A stretch of DNA of 64,000 nt from Anadara kagoshimensis (taxonomy: Eukaryota > Mollusca > Bivalvia > Arcoida > Arcidae): the NCBI GenBank assembly GCA_021292105.1, contig CM037863.1, positions 7,079,298 to 7,143,297 on the forward strand, written 5' to 3'. Both the position numbers and the translations under genes were made by a program. Every line of letters begins with the position of its first letter. Position 1 is the stretch's first letter. Below the pieces are notes generated by a model, which had not been told where the DNA came from, ran no database searches, and saw only the letters and a program-made list of their open reading frames with translations. Below are positions 36,371 to 47,039 of the stretch, piece by piece.

Positions 36371-36617
36371 TCATGCTGCTGCAAAATATAAATTTTGCAG
36401 AACGGCCGAGGTGACCCTTTGTGTTAAGTCGTCCATGTTTACAGGTAGTTGAAGTGGCACGGGATTCACAGGGGCTGGTAAAACTAGTTCATCATTTTGC
36501 GGTGGAGCCGCAGGCTGGGGAATATTGGCAGGTGCTTCCGCATTCCGACGTAGTCTTGCATTTGTCACCACCGGGGCTGGTATGGCCCGGACTTGGCGCT
36601 GTCCAACTCGTGGCATA
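36371..36617 (-). CDS. Gag-like N-terminal exon of the split-repeat element
   Basis: The ATG at 36616-36614 opens MPRVGQRQVRAIPAPVV and continues 81 codons to TGA at 36371. The product is proline/alanine-rich and basic at the start, acidic in the middle (QNDELVLPAP), and ends in a possible helix DDLTQRVTSAVLQNL. This composition resembles the N-termini of gag/ORF1 proteins of retroelements, but I cannot name a family. TTATTTAG|T just before the ATG is a plausible acceptor that would pair with the GAG|GTAAGT donor at 36889-36881, giving an intron of about 265 bases. The short length suggests the rest of the frame was deleted. Confidence 0.45.
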
Positions 36618-36880
36618 CTAAATAACTCAAACAATAACAAAAACGCTATTTTAGTAAACCAGTAAAAACTAAAAATAAATAAACAAATAAATAAATAAAT
36701 AATGCTTATTAAAACCCATTAAAATAGTGAATGGTAAATTATTTTAAACAGTGGGATAAAAATATAGAAAAAAAACAATTATAAAAGTATTTATAAAGAC
36801 AGGTAGTTGTATGTTACAGAATTTATAAACATAAAGATAAAAATGAAAAAGCAACTTTTAAAAAGATAAAATACTACGAA

Positions 36881-36889
36881 CTTACCTCG
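36881..36889 (-). promoter_or_regulatory. Consensus splice donor after terminal repeat A1
   Basis: The minus strand reads CGAG|GTAAGT, a close match to the eukaryotic donor consensus, directly downstream of the duplicated TATA promoter and about 265 bases before the gag-like ATG. Splicing is inferred. Confidence 0.45.
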
Positions 36890-37140
36890 TGAAAATCTTT
36901 ATAAAACTGCAAACTCACGGAGATAACACCGCGCTTTTATACAGGAGCTTGACATAAGAGTTGACCTAAACTCAGGACAAGGACACACGCGGTACTGCCA
37001 AATCACGACGATATATAACACCGTGCTTTATACGGGTGCGTGACACATGAGCTGACCTAAACTAGGACAAGGACATGAGAGGTCCAATAAAGGAGCACCT
37101 TACTTAGATAAACGGATTTAATATATAACATTAAATCTCA
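36890..37140 (-). repeat. Terminal repeat A1 of the split-repeat element, with duplicated TATA promoter
   Basis: 251 bp, identical on reading to 32111-32361. On the minus strand it starts TGAGATTTAATG and ends AAGATTTTCA. It contains two successive blocks, CCGTATAAAGCACGGTG and CTGTATAAAAGCGCGGTG, each followed by GTTAT, so a TATA-type core promoter appears twice. GAG|GTAAGT, a consensus splice donor, lies immediately beyond it at 36889-36881, which suggests the transcript starts here and is spliced to the gag-like exon. Confidence 0.6.
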
Positions 37141-37238
37141 TTATTAGGAATGTAAATTTATTTTTCGCTTAATTTAAGATACATGTATTTAAGTATTGTC
37201 GTATCAAAATGACTTACTGATACACAGAATCGAGTAAT

Positions 37239-37770
37239 CGGGACCCACATGCGTATAGACGGAGACTTCGCTCATTACTTCCCTCCGGGGTTCTCAGACA
37301 TCAAATCGGACCCATATGCGTATAGACGGAGACTTCGCTCATTACTTCCCTCCAGGATTCTTAGTTATCAAATCGGGACCCATGTGCGTATAGACGGAGA
37401 ATTTGTTCATTACTTCCCTCCAGGGTTCTTAGATATCAAATTCGGACCCATATGCGTATAGACGGAGACTTCGTTCATTACTTTCCTACAGGGTTCTCAG
37501 TCATCAAATCGGGACCCATGTGAAAATTTGTTCATTACTTCCCTCCAGGGTTTTCAGACATCAAATCGGGACCCGGCCCACATGCGTATGGACGGAGACT
37601 TCGCTCATTACTTCCCTCCAGGCATCACAGTCATCAAATTGGGACCCACATGCGTATAGATGGATAATGTGTTTATTTACTTCCAACCAGGGTTCTCAGA
37701 CATCAAATTTAAACCCACATGCCGTATGGACGGAAACTTCGCTCATTACTTCCCTCCAGGCATTTATGGG
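37239..37770. repeat. Minisatellite of about 67 bp, about 8 copies
   Basis: Unit CCACATGCGTATAGACGGAG + ACTTCGCTCATTACTTCCCT + CCAGGGTTCTCAGACATCAA + ATCGGGAC. It lies about 95 bases outside the split-repeat element. Open frames here are array products. Confidence 0.9.
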
Positions 37771-37789
37771 TTCTTTTAACCATTAACTC

Positions 37790-38745
37790 TTTATTCGCAT
37801 AAAATATTACTATACTTCCTTTATAACAGCGTTCTGATATATAACCCATAAGGAACACGTCGTTTTTAACATTTTACGAGGTTTGAGAATATCACCATGT
37901 TAAATTGCTAGTCTGCTAAACCTATTAAAGAAAACATAAATAAATCGGATCCATTCTATAGTTCAAAAATACAGTATGTTTGTCACAAAACTGTCTTTAA
38001 CCAAAGCCATGGTATAGATTTTAAATATCTGTATAAAATCTTCATCTTGATTTGACGTTGAATACTGTACTAGAAATGTGCTAAACAGTTAACTGTATCT
38101 ATACTAATGATCAATACATTGTAAGACAACATATTAGCGATATGAATGCGTATGATTAGGATCCTATTGAGAATATTTCCAAGGTAAACATCGCAAATGT
38201 TGTTTTAAAACATCGAGGCTTTACTAAACTGCATTTACACAATAAAAAGGTTTTCAGAAAATATTTTATAATCTTCTTCCACAAAGCATCATACTTACCG
38301 ACCTAATATGTGTTTTTCTTGTCTTTTTCCCAGTTTTTCTAGAATATTATTTGATATATATTTTTTATCTTTTTCATACTCTGGTTGCATCGGCGGTTGT
38401 AAAAACTAAATGTTTTCGGTAACAGATATCTCTGTTTAACAATTGTATATGTCCATGAATAAAGCAGTCACTTAAAGTAATTTTATAATGGAATTTCCTT
38501 CATATTCAGTGTTGACAATTAAGCATTTGTTCTCATTCAGAGCGTTGCAAAAGCAAGCGGAATTTTTTTTTTTTACTTTTTTTTCACAAATTCTAAACCA
38601 TTAGTTAGAAATACCATTGGATTATCGCAAATTATTCTGTGATCATTAAAGTATATTTTAAGAAACTTTTTCAGTTATCATATTTGAACCATGTCAAAGG
38701 CAAATAAAGATTTGAACAAAATAAAGCAAAAACTACTAAAACATA
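37790..38745. other. Unique AT-rich intergenic stretch
   Basis: Nothing supported beyond T runs near 38560. Confidence 0.5.
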
Positions 38746-38749
38746 CTAA

Positions 38750-39240
38750 GCGCCACCCATATCAAAGAACAGGATGCGTCAAAAGAATAATATTACCAAT
38801 GTCCTATTATTTTTAGACAAACTTTGTGGTAAAAATTGTACCAAAGTCAATGTATATAAAGACATTATCGGATAAGTAATCATTATAAAAGACATTAGTC
38901 ACATTATGTTGACAATAATTAGTGTTGTCTTGTGGAATTTCCTATATTTTGTCAAATGAAATATGAATTCCGTCTAGTGAAACTTCATCTCAAAGATCAG
39001 GATGCGTCGAACGAATGGTATCACCAATGTCCTATGATTTTAGACAAATTTTGTGAGAAACATTGAACAACGTCATGTATATAAAGACATTAACGAATAA
39101 TTAATTAATTATTTTTAAGACATTAGCGACTCCGGCTAGTGGAACTTCATATCAAAGATCAGGATGCGTCGAACGAATGATATCACCAATGTCTTTATAT
39201 TTTTAGACAATTTGCTTGATAAACCCTACACGAAAAGACG
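38750..39240. repeat. Degenerate tandem repeat of 160-230 bp, 3 copies
   Basis: ATCAAAGATCAGGATGCGTCGAACGAAT appears (with changes) at 38760, 38990 and 39152, each followed by ATCACCAATGTC and TTTAGACAA and, about 60 bases on, TATATAAAGACATTA. Confidence 0.7.
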
Positions 39241-40294
39241 TGTATATCAAACAATAAATGAATGCGTAATCATTTAAAAAAACAAAAGTATATGTATACT
39301 TTATATTATTAATTAGTGTAACCATGTGGAATTCAGACTAGAGGAATTTCCTGTATTTGTCAAGTAAAAATGAATTCTGGCTAGTGGAATTTCCGAGATG
39401 TGTCGAATCGTGTCTTTTTTAATGTAGAATTTCGTGTTTTAGATTAAAATTAGAATATTAGAAAAAATGACACGGATTTCCTGTAATATATATCGTCTCT
39501 GATATTTCGAATATATTGAAAGAACACGGGTTCGGTTACATTAGTATCATTTATTTGGCATCATTAGATTATAACATTGTTGATATGTGAACTAAAATTT
39601 TACACAGCAGAAAATTATGCACTTTTCAACAGTATATGTTTAAATTTCTTTGATGTAAAGACACTAATTTCGTGTTGTTGTTAACATCTTCTATGGATGA
39701 TATATATGTTTAGGATTATAAACGGTGCGTTTATGAATCGTTGGTTATAGAGTGAGACACAATGAAACCAAAACCACTTGACATTCACTATCGTGTGCAT
39801 GTCTAAAGTAAAGGAAAAGTGGTCTCAATATGTGTTTGTCTTGTTTTTCTCATACGCTTCTATTGTGATTGGAAATGTTCGTCTATGCAATAATTCAAAA
39901 CCCAACATAATAAAACCATGTCTCTTATAAGGCACAAAGCTTCAAGACGTCCATAGAACGAATTGCGGTTAAAAATATATTATAAAGGGTAAAATAAAGT
40001 TTACAGTTTTACTTGTTTTCTAAACACCACAGTGTAACATACTGCTGACAAGTGACAAGCCATTTCAAATAAATCAGTTTGAATTCTCGGGTATGAAGTG
40101 ACCTACAGCTCACTGTAAATTGGTCACAGGTTTTATGTGACGTAAAATTTGGCGTAAAGTGGCCGCAAAAACCTCGTGAAAAATACCGTATAAATTGAGC
40201 TATAAATATTAAGGTAGTTTTTGATTTTTAATTTAAAGTCTAGTCTTGGACTGAAAATGGACATGATAAAACAGTAGTTTCAAAAAGGCTTTTT

Positions 40295-40735
40295 TAAATT
40301 ACTTTTTCAAAATCCAGAATCATCAAACCTATTTTAGTAACAAATTTCTAGGAATCCTGATCATGAACTATTGCCATTATAAACGGTGTCAGTAACAGGA
40401 AAGACATTATCATTTTAATTAATAATTGTCGTGTTTCTGTGTTGCCATGGAAAATATTTGGCAAAAGAAAGACTTTCCCGATGACAAACATCAAATCACC
40501 ATAGTTGACTTTCCCTTATTTACTTCTCGAAATCCGGAGCCAATTACATATTTTAATATAAAATATTTCTTGGAATTCTGACCATGAACCATTGGCATTA
40601 TAAATGATGTCAGTAACAGAAAAGACATTATCATTTTAATTAATAATTGTCATGTTTCTGTGTTGCCATGGACAATTTTGGCAAACTAAGACTTTCCTAC
40701 TGCTAAACGTCAGACTTCCATGGTGACACTTTCCA
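40295..40735. repeat. Tandem pair of about 218 bp
   Basis: Both copies share GACATTATCATTTTAATTAATAATTGTC and TGTTTCTGTGTTGCCATGGA (near 40405 and 40625) and a preceding GTCAGTAACAG. Confidence 0.8.
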
Positions 40736-41369
40736 AATTAATGGTTTTCCGGAAAACATTAGTGTCATACGCGCGTCAAAAATGTAAGTTTATCTTTTTT
40801 TTCTGGCACATCATTTGAATTCCCGTATATAACGACGTCATGGTGTTCGACTTGACGTTCCTGTGGATGACTCTTTTAAAATTTTGAACAGAAACAAACG
40901 GCGCTTCTTAAAAGGCAACATTGTGGGACAATTGGACCTCACTCTAAAATGTTCAATCGTGCAAACATAAAAAGTCACTTTCGACATGAAATATTCACGA
41001 TTTTGTGGTACATCATGTGACATGAATTGCTAAGATTTTTCTGTCTTTATGGCATATAAATCTTTCACTATTTTCCTGTACATGATGCTACATTAATTCT
41101 TCATCGAACAATTTAAAACAAATGGTTCATTCAATTAAGAATGTCAATGAAATCGAAAACAAGTTAAAAACGGAGGCGTGCAAGATTTTTGCTAAAATTT
41201 GCAATCAGAAAAACTTATTTTGTGTAAAATCTGCAGTTTTTAATTTTAATAAATTTTTGGTGCCGTTGTCTTAAGTTGATTGTTGACTTTGCCCAGGTTT
41301 TATCTTTTGACTTGGATACCAATACCTTACCACATAATTATTTTATCAATTTCCTTTTTACTTCTTCTT

Positions 41370-41482
41370 TTACAATTCCTCATTATTAGTGCTTGGACAA
41401 AATTTGTGAAACTGAAATTTTCAAGGATTGAAAAAATTATCCATTGGACAAAAATATATTTAAACAAATTTAGCTAAGATAA
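41370..41482 (-). repeat. Family D remnant
   Basis: AATTCCTCATTATTAGTGCTTGGAC, AAATTTGTGAAACTGAAA and CAAATTTAGCTAAGATA. Confidence 0.4.
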
Positions 41483-41517
41483 TAAAAATAAAAGTAATAA
41501 TAACAAAAATAATTATA

Positions 41518-41710
41518 CCCCCCCCCCCCCCGGCAAACTAGTTCGAGGGGAGGTATATAAGAATCAATTTAACCTCACATGGATAATCTACATAGTACAA
41601 AGGTGTGACATGACCTTGAAACCAAGGTCATATCGGAATGGTCAAGGTCGCGGAAAACAAAATGTTTGGGGCGGGTGGTATTTGCCTCTTAAGAGACAGT
41701 TCTAGTTATA
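41518..41710 (+). repeat. CCCCGCAAAC-type molluscan repeat, copy 1
   Basis: A 14-base C run, CGGCAAACTAGTTCGAGG, GGTATATAAGAATC, GACATGACCTTGAAACC and GGGGCGGGTGGTATTTG. The same sequence order occurs at 55233. Confidence 0.55.
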
Positions 41711-41881
41711 TCTAATGTCAGAGCACGGTTTAAATACGCGAATTTTTACTTTGTCTTAAGAATTACCTCCTTGTCATGTAATACCAACTGAATATTCCAA
41801 TATTTAATAAACTTGTTGAAATTACAGAGAATCGTAACTAATCTATGATAATTATGATACATACGCAAAACCACACACATG

Positions 41882-41936
41882 TGGATTTCTGACGTAGCTG
41901 ATCGCACAATAAACGAGTGCGATCAGCTACATCAGA
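41882..41936. repeat. Short inverted repeat
   Basis: TCTGACGTAGCTGATCGCAC and GTGCGATCAGCTACATCAGA are inverse with one mismatch around a short loop. Confidence 0.8.
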
Positions 41937-42395
41937 AAACCAGATATGTATCACATACCCTACCAAACTAAATGAAAAGCTTTCTTTGGTTTAATCTGTC
42001 AATGATCGGTTTCTAATTATAACCAATAAATAACGTCATATTATTGTTGTCGGAAAAGTGAATTTCCCTAAAAGTAGTTTCGGCTACTATGGTGATACGG
42101 AATATTGTATTGCACATGTGCGATACGGACCTTTGTATCACATGGCAAGAAAATGCAATGTATCGCTATAGTAAGATTCAATGGGTATGTGATAAAAGGA
42201 CATATGTTTATAGATAATGAGGAATACCAGTCATTTTTAAAACAGAATATGAACCCAAAAGCTTTGATCTGGTTTGGTATCAGCAAATATAGAAAATTAG
42301 GCAACATCCCCCGCCTTCTATAATACCAATTAAAAAGAAACAAATAGCTTTGATATGGTTTCGTGTCACACTACTCTAAATCTAAATATATACAA

Positions 42396-43388
42396 TACAG
42401 TCCTGATGAAAATTTAACACTTAGCTAACGAAATATTGCCGAATCTTGACCCCCTATTAGCTATACCTGGACATTTTACTACAGTTGCTGCCGAATCTTG
42501 GCCCCCTATTAGCTATACTTTGACATTTTTTACTACAGTTGCTGCCGAATCTTGACCATCTATTAGCTATACCTGACATTTTTACTATAGTTGCTACCGA
42601 ATCTTGAGCCCTATTAGCTATACCTGGACATTTATACCACAGTTGCTGCCGAATCTTGAGCCCTATTAGCTATACCTGGACATTTATACCAGTTGCTGCC
42701 GAATCTTGACCCCCTATTAGCTATACCTGGACATTTTTACTACAGTTGCTGCCGAATCTTGACCCCCTATTAGCTATACCTGGACATTTACACCACAGTT
42801 GCTGCCGAATCTTGACCCCCTATTAGCTATACCTGGACATTTATACCAGTTGCTGCCGAATCTTGACCCCCTATTAGCTATACCTGGACATTTTTACTAC
42901 AGTTGCTGCCGAATCTTGACCCCCTATTAGCTATACCTGGACATTTTTACTACAGTTGCTGCCGAATCTTGACCCCCTTATTAGCTATACCTGGACATTT
43001 TTACTACAGTTGCTGCCGAATCTTGACCCCCTATTAGCTATACCTGGACATTTTTACTACAGTTGCTGCCGAATCTTGGTCCCCTATTAGCTATACTTGG
43101 ACATTTTTACTACAGTTGCTGCCGAATCTTGACCCCCTATTAGCTATACCTGACATTTTTACTATAGTTGCTACCGAATCTTGACCCCCTATTAGCTATA
43201 CCTGGACATTTATACCACAGTTGCTGCCGAATCTTGACCCCCTATTAGCTATACCTGGACATTTTTACTACAGTAGCTACCTATCAGTCGACAGCTATTT
43301 GGTCTCAAGCTAGCCGTATCTCGGCAATTCGGCAGCCGAACTCCACCTCCTTTTGTTAGGCCAGTGCTACATTTACGACAGATCTGTA
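42396..43388. mobile_element. Family B MITE expanded to about 1 kb by an internal array
   Basis: Left TACAGTCCTGATGAAAATTTAACACTTAGC, right GCTACATTTACGACAGATCTGTA. Between them lies the 53-bp array, followed by family B body sequence (TATCTCGGCAATTCGGCAGCCG). Confidence 0.65.
42430..43275. repeat. 53-bp minisatellite, about 16 copies
   Basis: The unit begins GCTGCCGAATCTTGACCCCC and continues TATTAGCTATACCTGGACAT then TTTTACTACAGTT. Variants lose a few bases in the TTTTTACTACA part, so spacing ranges from about 50 to 54. Confidence 0.92.
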
Positions 43389-43974
43389 AAGCAATTACAA
43401 ACAGTCTAATTCTGGGCTGATTATATAATCGTGTCCTCCATTATATATTAATTTTAGACTTCAAAAACCGGAATGATGTAATTTTAATCATCTGAGCTCA
43501 AACATTGCTTCCTTGTGTTTTGATGATCACGGCTATGATTGGTGAGCTACCATTGTCTTATTGTAATTTCAAATTTTAATTCGAGATTTCCTCAAGATAA
43601 TAACCTAATTGCTTAAGGATTAACCACGTGTTTTATCAAGGTCCTTGTATAACAAATAACGTAAAAGGTTTTTAGAATAACGTACGTACTGTTGAGTTTA
43701 TTTTTAAAGTAAACCTTTATATAAATACCACCTTCGATACTTAGCTACGTGATATGGACTTTTATACAAGCGATCGTGATAAAAGATTACAAAAAGCAAT
43801 GGTACTTAATTTAAACTCATTTTTAAGAGACAGGTGATATTTATATCTGCTATCGTAGAATTTACTGTTGGCATGTTATCGGCATGTGGATATAATATGG
43901 AGGTGGTCGCTATAGAGTTCTTTACAGCACAGTCGTATTTTTTGTAGAGATGAGATCATCTATATTGAGTTTAA

Positions 43975-45810
43975 AGACATTGACATTTGGGAGTAGCGGT
44001 GACTTTACACATTATGTAGAGCTGACGAAAAAATGGGGTTTATTTACACATGGTGAAATTCCATAACACTGAGACCAACGGACGGCGTTTATATGTGCGT
44101 CATTGATCACGTAATTGCATTTACGGCCAGCTGTTAAAGTGACTGGACATACTGCATTTTAAGAAAAGAAAAGATAATTGTTAAAACCTCTTGCTGCCAA
44201 ACGGACATATATGTATTTTACCGACATTCTGCCATATAGACACATATGTCCTTTCAATGGAATTGCCAACTCCTGGTTAAAAGACCAAAAGATACCTATG
44301 AATGTTGACAAGTCAAAATATAATCTAAAATTAACATATGATGCCATATGACTGCACACACGTCTGATGTCATAAACTATTTTTGATGTCATATCATTTC
44401 AAATTGTGAACTTCAATTTGACACTGTCAACGTTGCGTTAAAAATTAATTTAGCAGCAAGAGGGTTAAATGTTGTATTGAATGGGGTTCATAGGCTGTAA
44501 CTGTCACTGCTTTTAAAAACAAAACACTTAATAAGAGGCATTTCTAAATGTCAAAGTTTTAGCTTTGGTCCCAGCAAATTATCACGTGACACCTGTTACT
44601 TTTTGTATGGCTTTTCCCGTTGTTTTATTTCATAGTAACCATTAAAAAGAAGTCTGTGAGAAACATCTATTTTATTTGTATTGAATATTTTTTTTAAGTT
44701 GGTTTTAATCGCGAATGTTTTTTCAGAGTAATAACCAAATAACTTTTCCGTTTCAAAGGTGTTATTTTGAGCTATAATAGTTATATGTACGTTCGATGTA
44801 GGCAAGCTCACCCTATAACTCAATATCATGATGTCCTCCTATAAACGTCGAGTAATAATCACGTGATATTTGACGTCCCTTAGATGTTATTCCTGGTAAA
44901 AATCCCATGACGACGTTCTGTGCTTAAATATTGCTATTGTTACGAAGAACATTCGCATAATTGGACGGATTGCATAGAAAAAATGAGGATTGTCTAGAGT
45001 TAATGGCAACTGCATTGACATTTGGGAGCAGCAGTGATTTTAGAAATTATGTAAAGCTGACCAATAAAGATGCGCTTTATTTTCACATGTTTCAGTTCCA
45101 TAAAACTGAGTAAGACCAACGGACGGCGTTTATATGTACGTCAATGATCACGTGATGGCATTTTACGTCACTTGTCTGGCTGTTCCATTGACTAGACATA
45201 CATATAAATACAAAAAGCAAGCCCTAGGCTATTGCTTTGAAATATTGTAAGGATTAAAAAACAAAATTGGAAAAAATAATGAACTGGTTTTTTTTTAATT
45301 TTTGAAAGGTAAATGCTATCATTGCAATGTTGTATTGAGGGAATTAAAAGGATACAACTGCCACTACTTTGCAAACTGAATACCACACACTTCTAAATGA
45401 AAATTGTTTAGAATTTTTCATCCCAGACATTTTTCACGCGATACTAAATATTTGTTTATGCGACTTTCCCCCGTTGTTCGGTCTCATAATTTTTTAGTTA
45501 GAGGAATTCTGCCGGAAACATCCTATTTTGTTTGTATGGAACAACTTTTACAGTTGATTTTAATGGCAGTGTTATTCCGTGTTATAATCCAATAACGTGA
45601 CTTTTTCCCGTTTTAAAGGCATTATTCCGAACAATGATACCAATATGTGCGCTTAATATAGGCGGGCTTCGTCTTAAAAAAACCTAACGTGGCGTTTACC
45701 TATTCAATGTCGTTGCTTCAAGTAATAATTGCATAATACTTGACGTCCTTTAGACGTTATCCCTTAAGAAAACCCAATGACTTCGCGTTCTGCTATTTGC
45801 TTGGACGACC
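43975..45810. repeat. Direct duplication of about 0.8-0.9 kb
   Basis: 43982-44160 and 45016-45205 share GACATTTGGGAG, CCAACGGACGGCGTTTATATG and GATCACGT. 44475-44930 and 45330-45805 share CACGTGACACC/CACGCGATACT, CCCGTTGTT, TTGACGTCCCTTAGATGTTAT and GACGTTCTG. The first arm holds the piggyBac-like MITE. Arms are about 70-75% similar by eye, so this is an old event. No credible frame runs through both arms. Confidence 0.65.
44181..44468. mobile_element. piggyBac-like MITE flanked by TTAA
   Basis: The element 44185-44464 (280 bp) has ends AACCTCTTGCTGCCA and TAGCAGCAAGAGGG, inverse of each other except for the first two bases, and TTAA on both sides. It interrupts the first arm of the duplication 43975-45810 and is absent from the second arm. 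The minus frame through it is not a transposase. Confidence 0.75.
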
Positions 45811-45812
45811 AA

Positions 45813-46033
45813 TATAGTGCGTCAAGTTTGACCTGGCCGTTTGACTTTTAATTTGAATTTAGATGGAGCTACTAGACTGCGTGGTTTAGGTAAGAAAGTA
45901 TGTTTCCATAGTATAAATACCCGGTATCCAGTTTCCTTAAATCAACTTTATTTAGCCCTCTAAATTACTTGGATATATCTGTTTTAATCTTAAAATTTAA
46001 GGTCAAGCGACCAGGTCATGTAAGTTGTTTATA
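45813..46033. mobile_element. Family E TIR element
   Basis: TATAGTGCGTCAAGTTTGACC at the left and GGTCAAGCGACCAGGTCATG at the right. The body is similar to the 6375 copy (TTAGATGGAGCTACTAGACTG). Confidence 0.6.
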
Positions 46034-46094
46034 TTAAGCTGTGCCTATTAAATAATATTGTTATCATACAGTATTTATAATTATTAATTTAAAC

Positions 46095-46490
46095 ACGGTG
46101 ACCTTAAAGGAGGAGATGACATTTAGTTTTGACACCATTAAATTTTTATCCTACAATGTAGAACTCGATGTTTCATGAAATGCAATCATGTTTCTCGTCT
46201 TTAAGAAAATTAAAAAAATAAAAATTCTAAATAAATAGATAATCCCTTACCCAACAACTCTTCCACCCCCACCCCACTTTATGTATTTCCAACAAGAAAA
46301 AATACAATTAAAACGCTACAAATTTCTTTACATTATAGTACAGAACTCCACATTTTATTTAATGTAAGAACTCTTTTTTTAATTAAAAATTATAAATACA
46401 ACACTCCCACCCACCCACCTAGCGTCTATCCTACAAGAAAAATATAATAAAATAAAAAAGTTATAAATATATGATGAAAACGTGTACATG
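46095..46490. repeat. Degenerate tandem repeat of about 160 bp
   Basis: ATCCTACAATGTAGAACTCGATGTTTCATG and ACATTATAGTACAGAACTCCACATTTTA, each followed by AAATTAAAAA and CCCACCC/CACCCCC, then CAACAAGAAAAAATA/CTACAAGAAAAATA. Confidence 0.55.
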
Positions 46491-46542
46491 TAAAATTCGA
46501 TATTGTAACTATATTAAATTGCTCTTTGACTTTTATGCACAG

Positions 46543-46626
46543 TGTAGACCTGTCGAAATTAACACTAAGCTTACGTAAAGAGCCAAAGACCGACTGCCGA
46601 GATATTGAGAGCTAGTGGTAAAAAAG
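46543..46626 (+). mobile_element. Family B MITE, left half, cut by SINE family 2
   Basis: GTAGACCTGTCGAAATTAACACTAAGC then AGACCGACTGCCGAGATATTG, ending at the SINE tail. Confidence 0.6.
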
Positions 46627-46905
46627 TAGAGTTGAGTTGAGTTGAGTAATGGTGTTTTATGTCTCAGTCAATAATATTTCACTTATATCGAGACGTCGCC
46701 AGCTATAGGCGAAGGTGCAAAAATTTTGTCTGTGCGTTGCGCTTATGGCATTATACAGCAGGGTTCTTTAGCGTGCCAAGCCCACCGTGACACGTGACCT
46801 CGCTTTTATTTTAAGTTCCCATCCGAAAGAACCGTGACTTTCATTTCGTAATGCCGAGTGATTGGCGAAAGAACAGTCACTACCCACTTTCAAGTACTAC
46901 TGGTC
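46627..46905 (-). mobile_element. SINE family 2 copy, inserted into a family B MITE
   Basis: Reverse orientation. The 3' tail GTTGAGTTGAGTTGAGTAATGG is at the left, followed by GTCTCAGTCAATAATATTTCACTTATATCGAG and the conserved CGCCAGCTATAGGCGAAGGTGC. The left half of a family B MITE precedes it and a family C right end follows it, so this is a mosaic. Confidence 0.7.
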
Positions 46906-46960
46906 TTTATTAGCAGTTATAAAGAGTTGGCTTTTAAGGCAGGTTGGACTGTATATAGTT
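46905..46960 (+). mobile_element. Family C MITE, right end only
   Basis: TTTATTAGCAGTTATAAAGAGTTGG and AAGGCAGGTTGGACTGTATA. It follows the SINE family 2 copy. Confidence 0.5.
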
Positions 46961-47039
46961 TCGTATGTAAAAACCTTTTGTGGCAGGATCACATGTACAG
47001 TGTCTCTTTTTTACCGAGGTGATAATCTGACTCTGGCTG

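Larger units (their letters stand above)
31504..37144 (-). mobile_element. Non-autonomous DIRS-order (PAT/Ngaro-like) element with split direct repeats
   Basis: Read on the minus strand the parts are: 251-bp repeat (37140-36890, 'A1'), interior of about 4.2 kb, 340-bp repeat (32700-32361, 'B1') directly abutting a second 251-bp repeat (32361-32111, 'A2'), a 266-bp spacer, then a second 341-bp repeat (31844-31504, 'B2'). Split direct repeats A1-interior-B1-A2-B2 are the known signature of PAT/Ngaro tyrosine-recombinase retrotransposons. ATTAT occurs at both outer ends (31504-31508 and 37140-37144) and at the B1/A2 junction (32361-32365), and no flanking target duplication is visible, as expected for recombinase-mediated insertion. 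A gag-like exon follows A1. No RT, RNase H or recombinase frame survives inside, so the copy would depend on a relative. The very high identity of the repeat pairs suggests recent activity. The alternative is a partial tandem duplication plus a solo terminal repeat. Confidence 0.55.

Noticed and set aside
36421-36621. 66-codon plus frame
   Set aside because: Antisense shadow of the gag-like minus exon, whose proline/alanine-rich composition and splice context are more gene-like.
32111-37140. LTR retrotransposon with the 251-bp repeats as LTRs
   Set aside because: The repeat does run TG...CA and a purine run precedes one copy, but flanks do not match as target duplications, no primer-binding site follows the 5' copy, and the second repeat pair would be left unexplained.
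37249-37786. Plus frames of 70 and 88 codons
   Set aside because: They lie in the 67-bp tandem array.
42068-42343. 91-codon minus frame overlapping a 72-codon plus frame
   Set aside because: Neither shows a domain, and both are open over the same interval, which suggests chance.
42430-43275. CRISPR array
   Set aside because: Units are contiguous without unique spacers and the DNA is clearly eukaryotic; this is a minisatellite.
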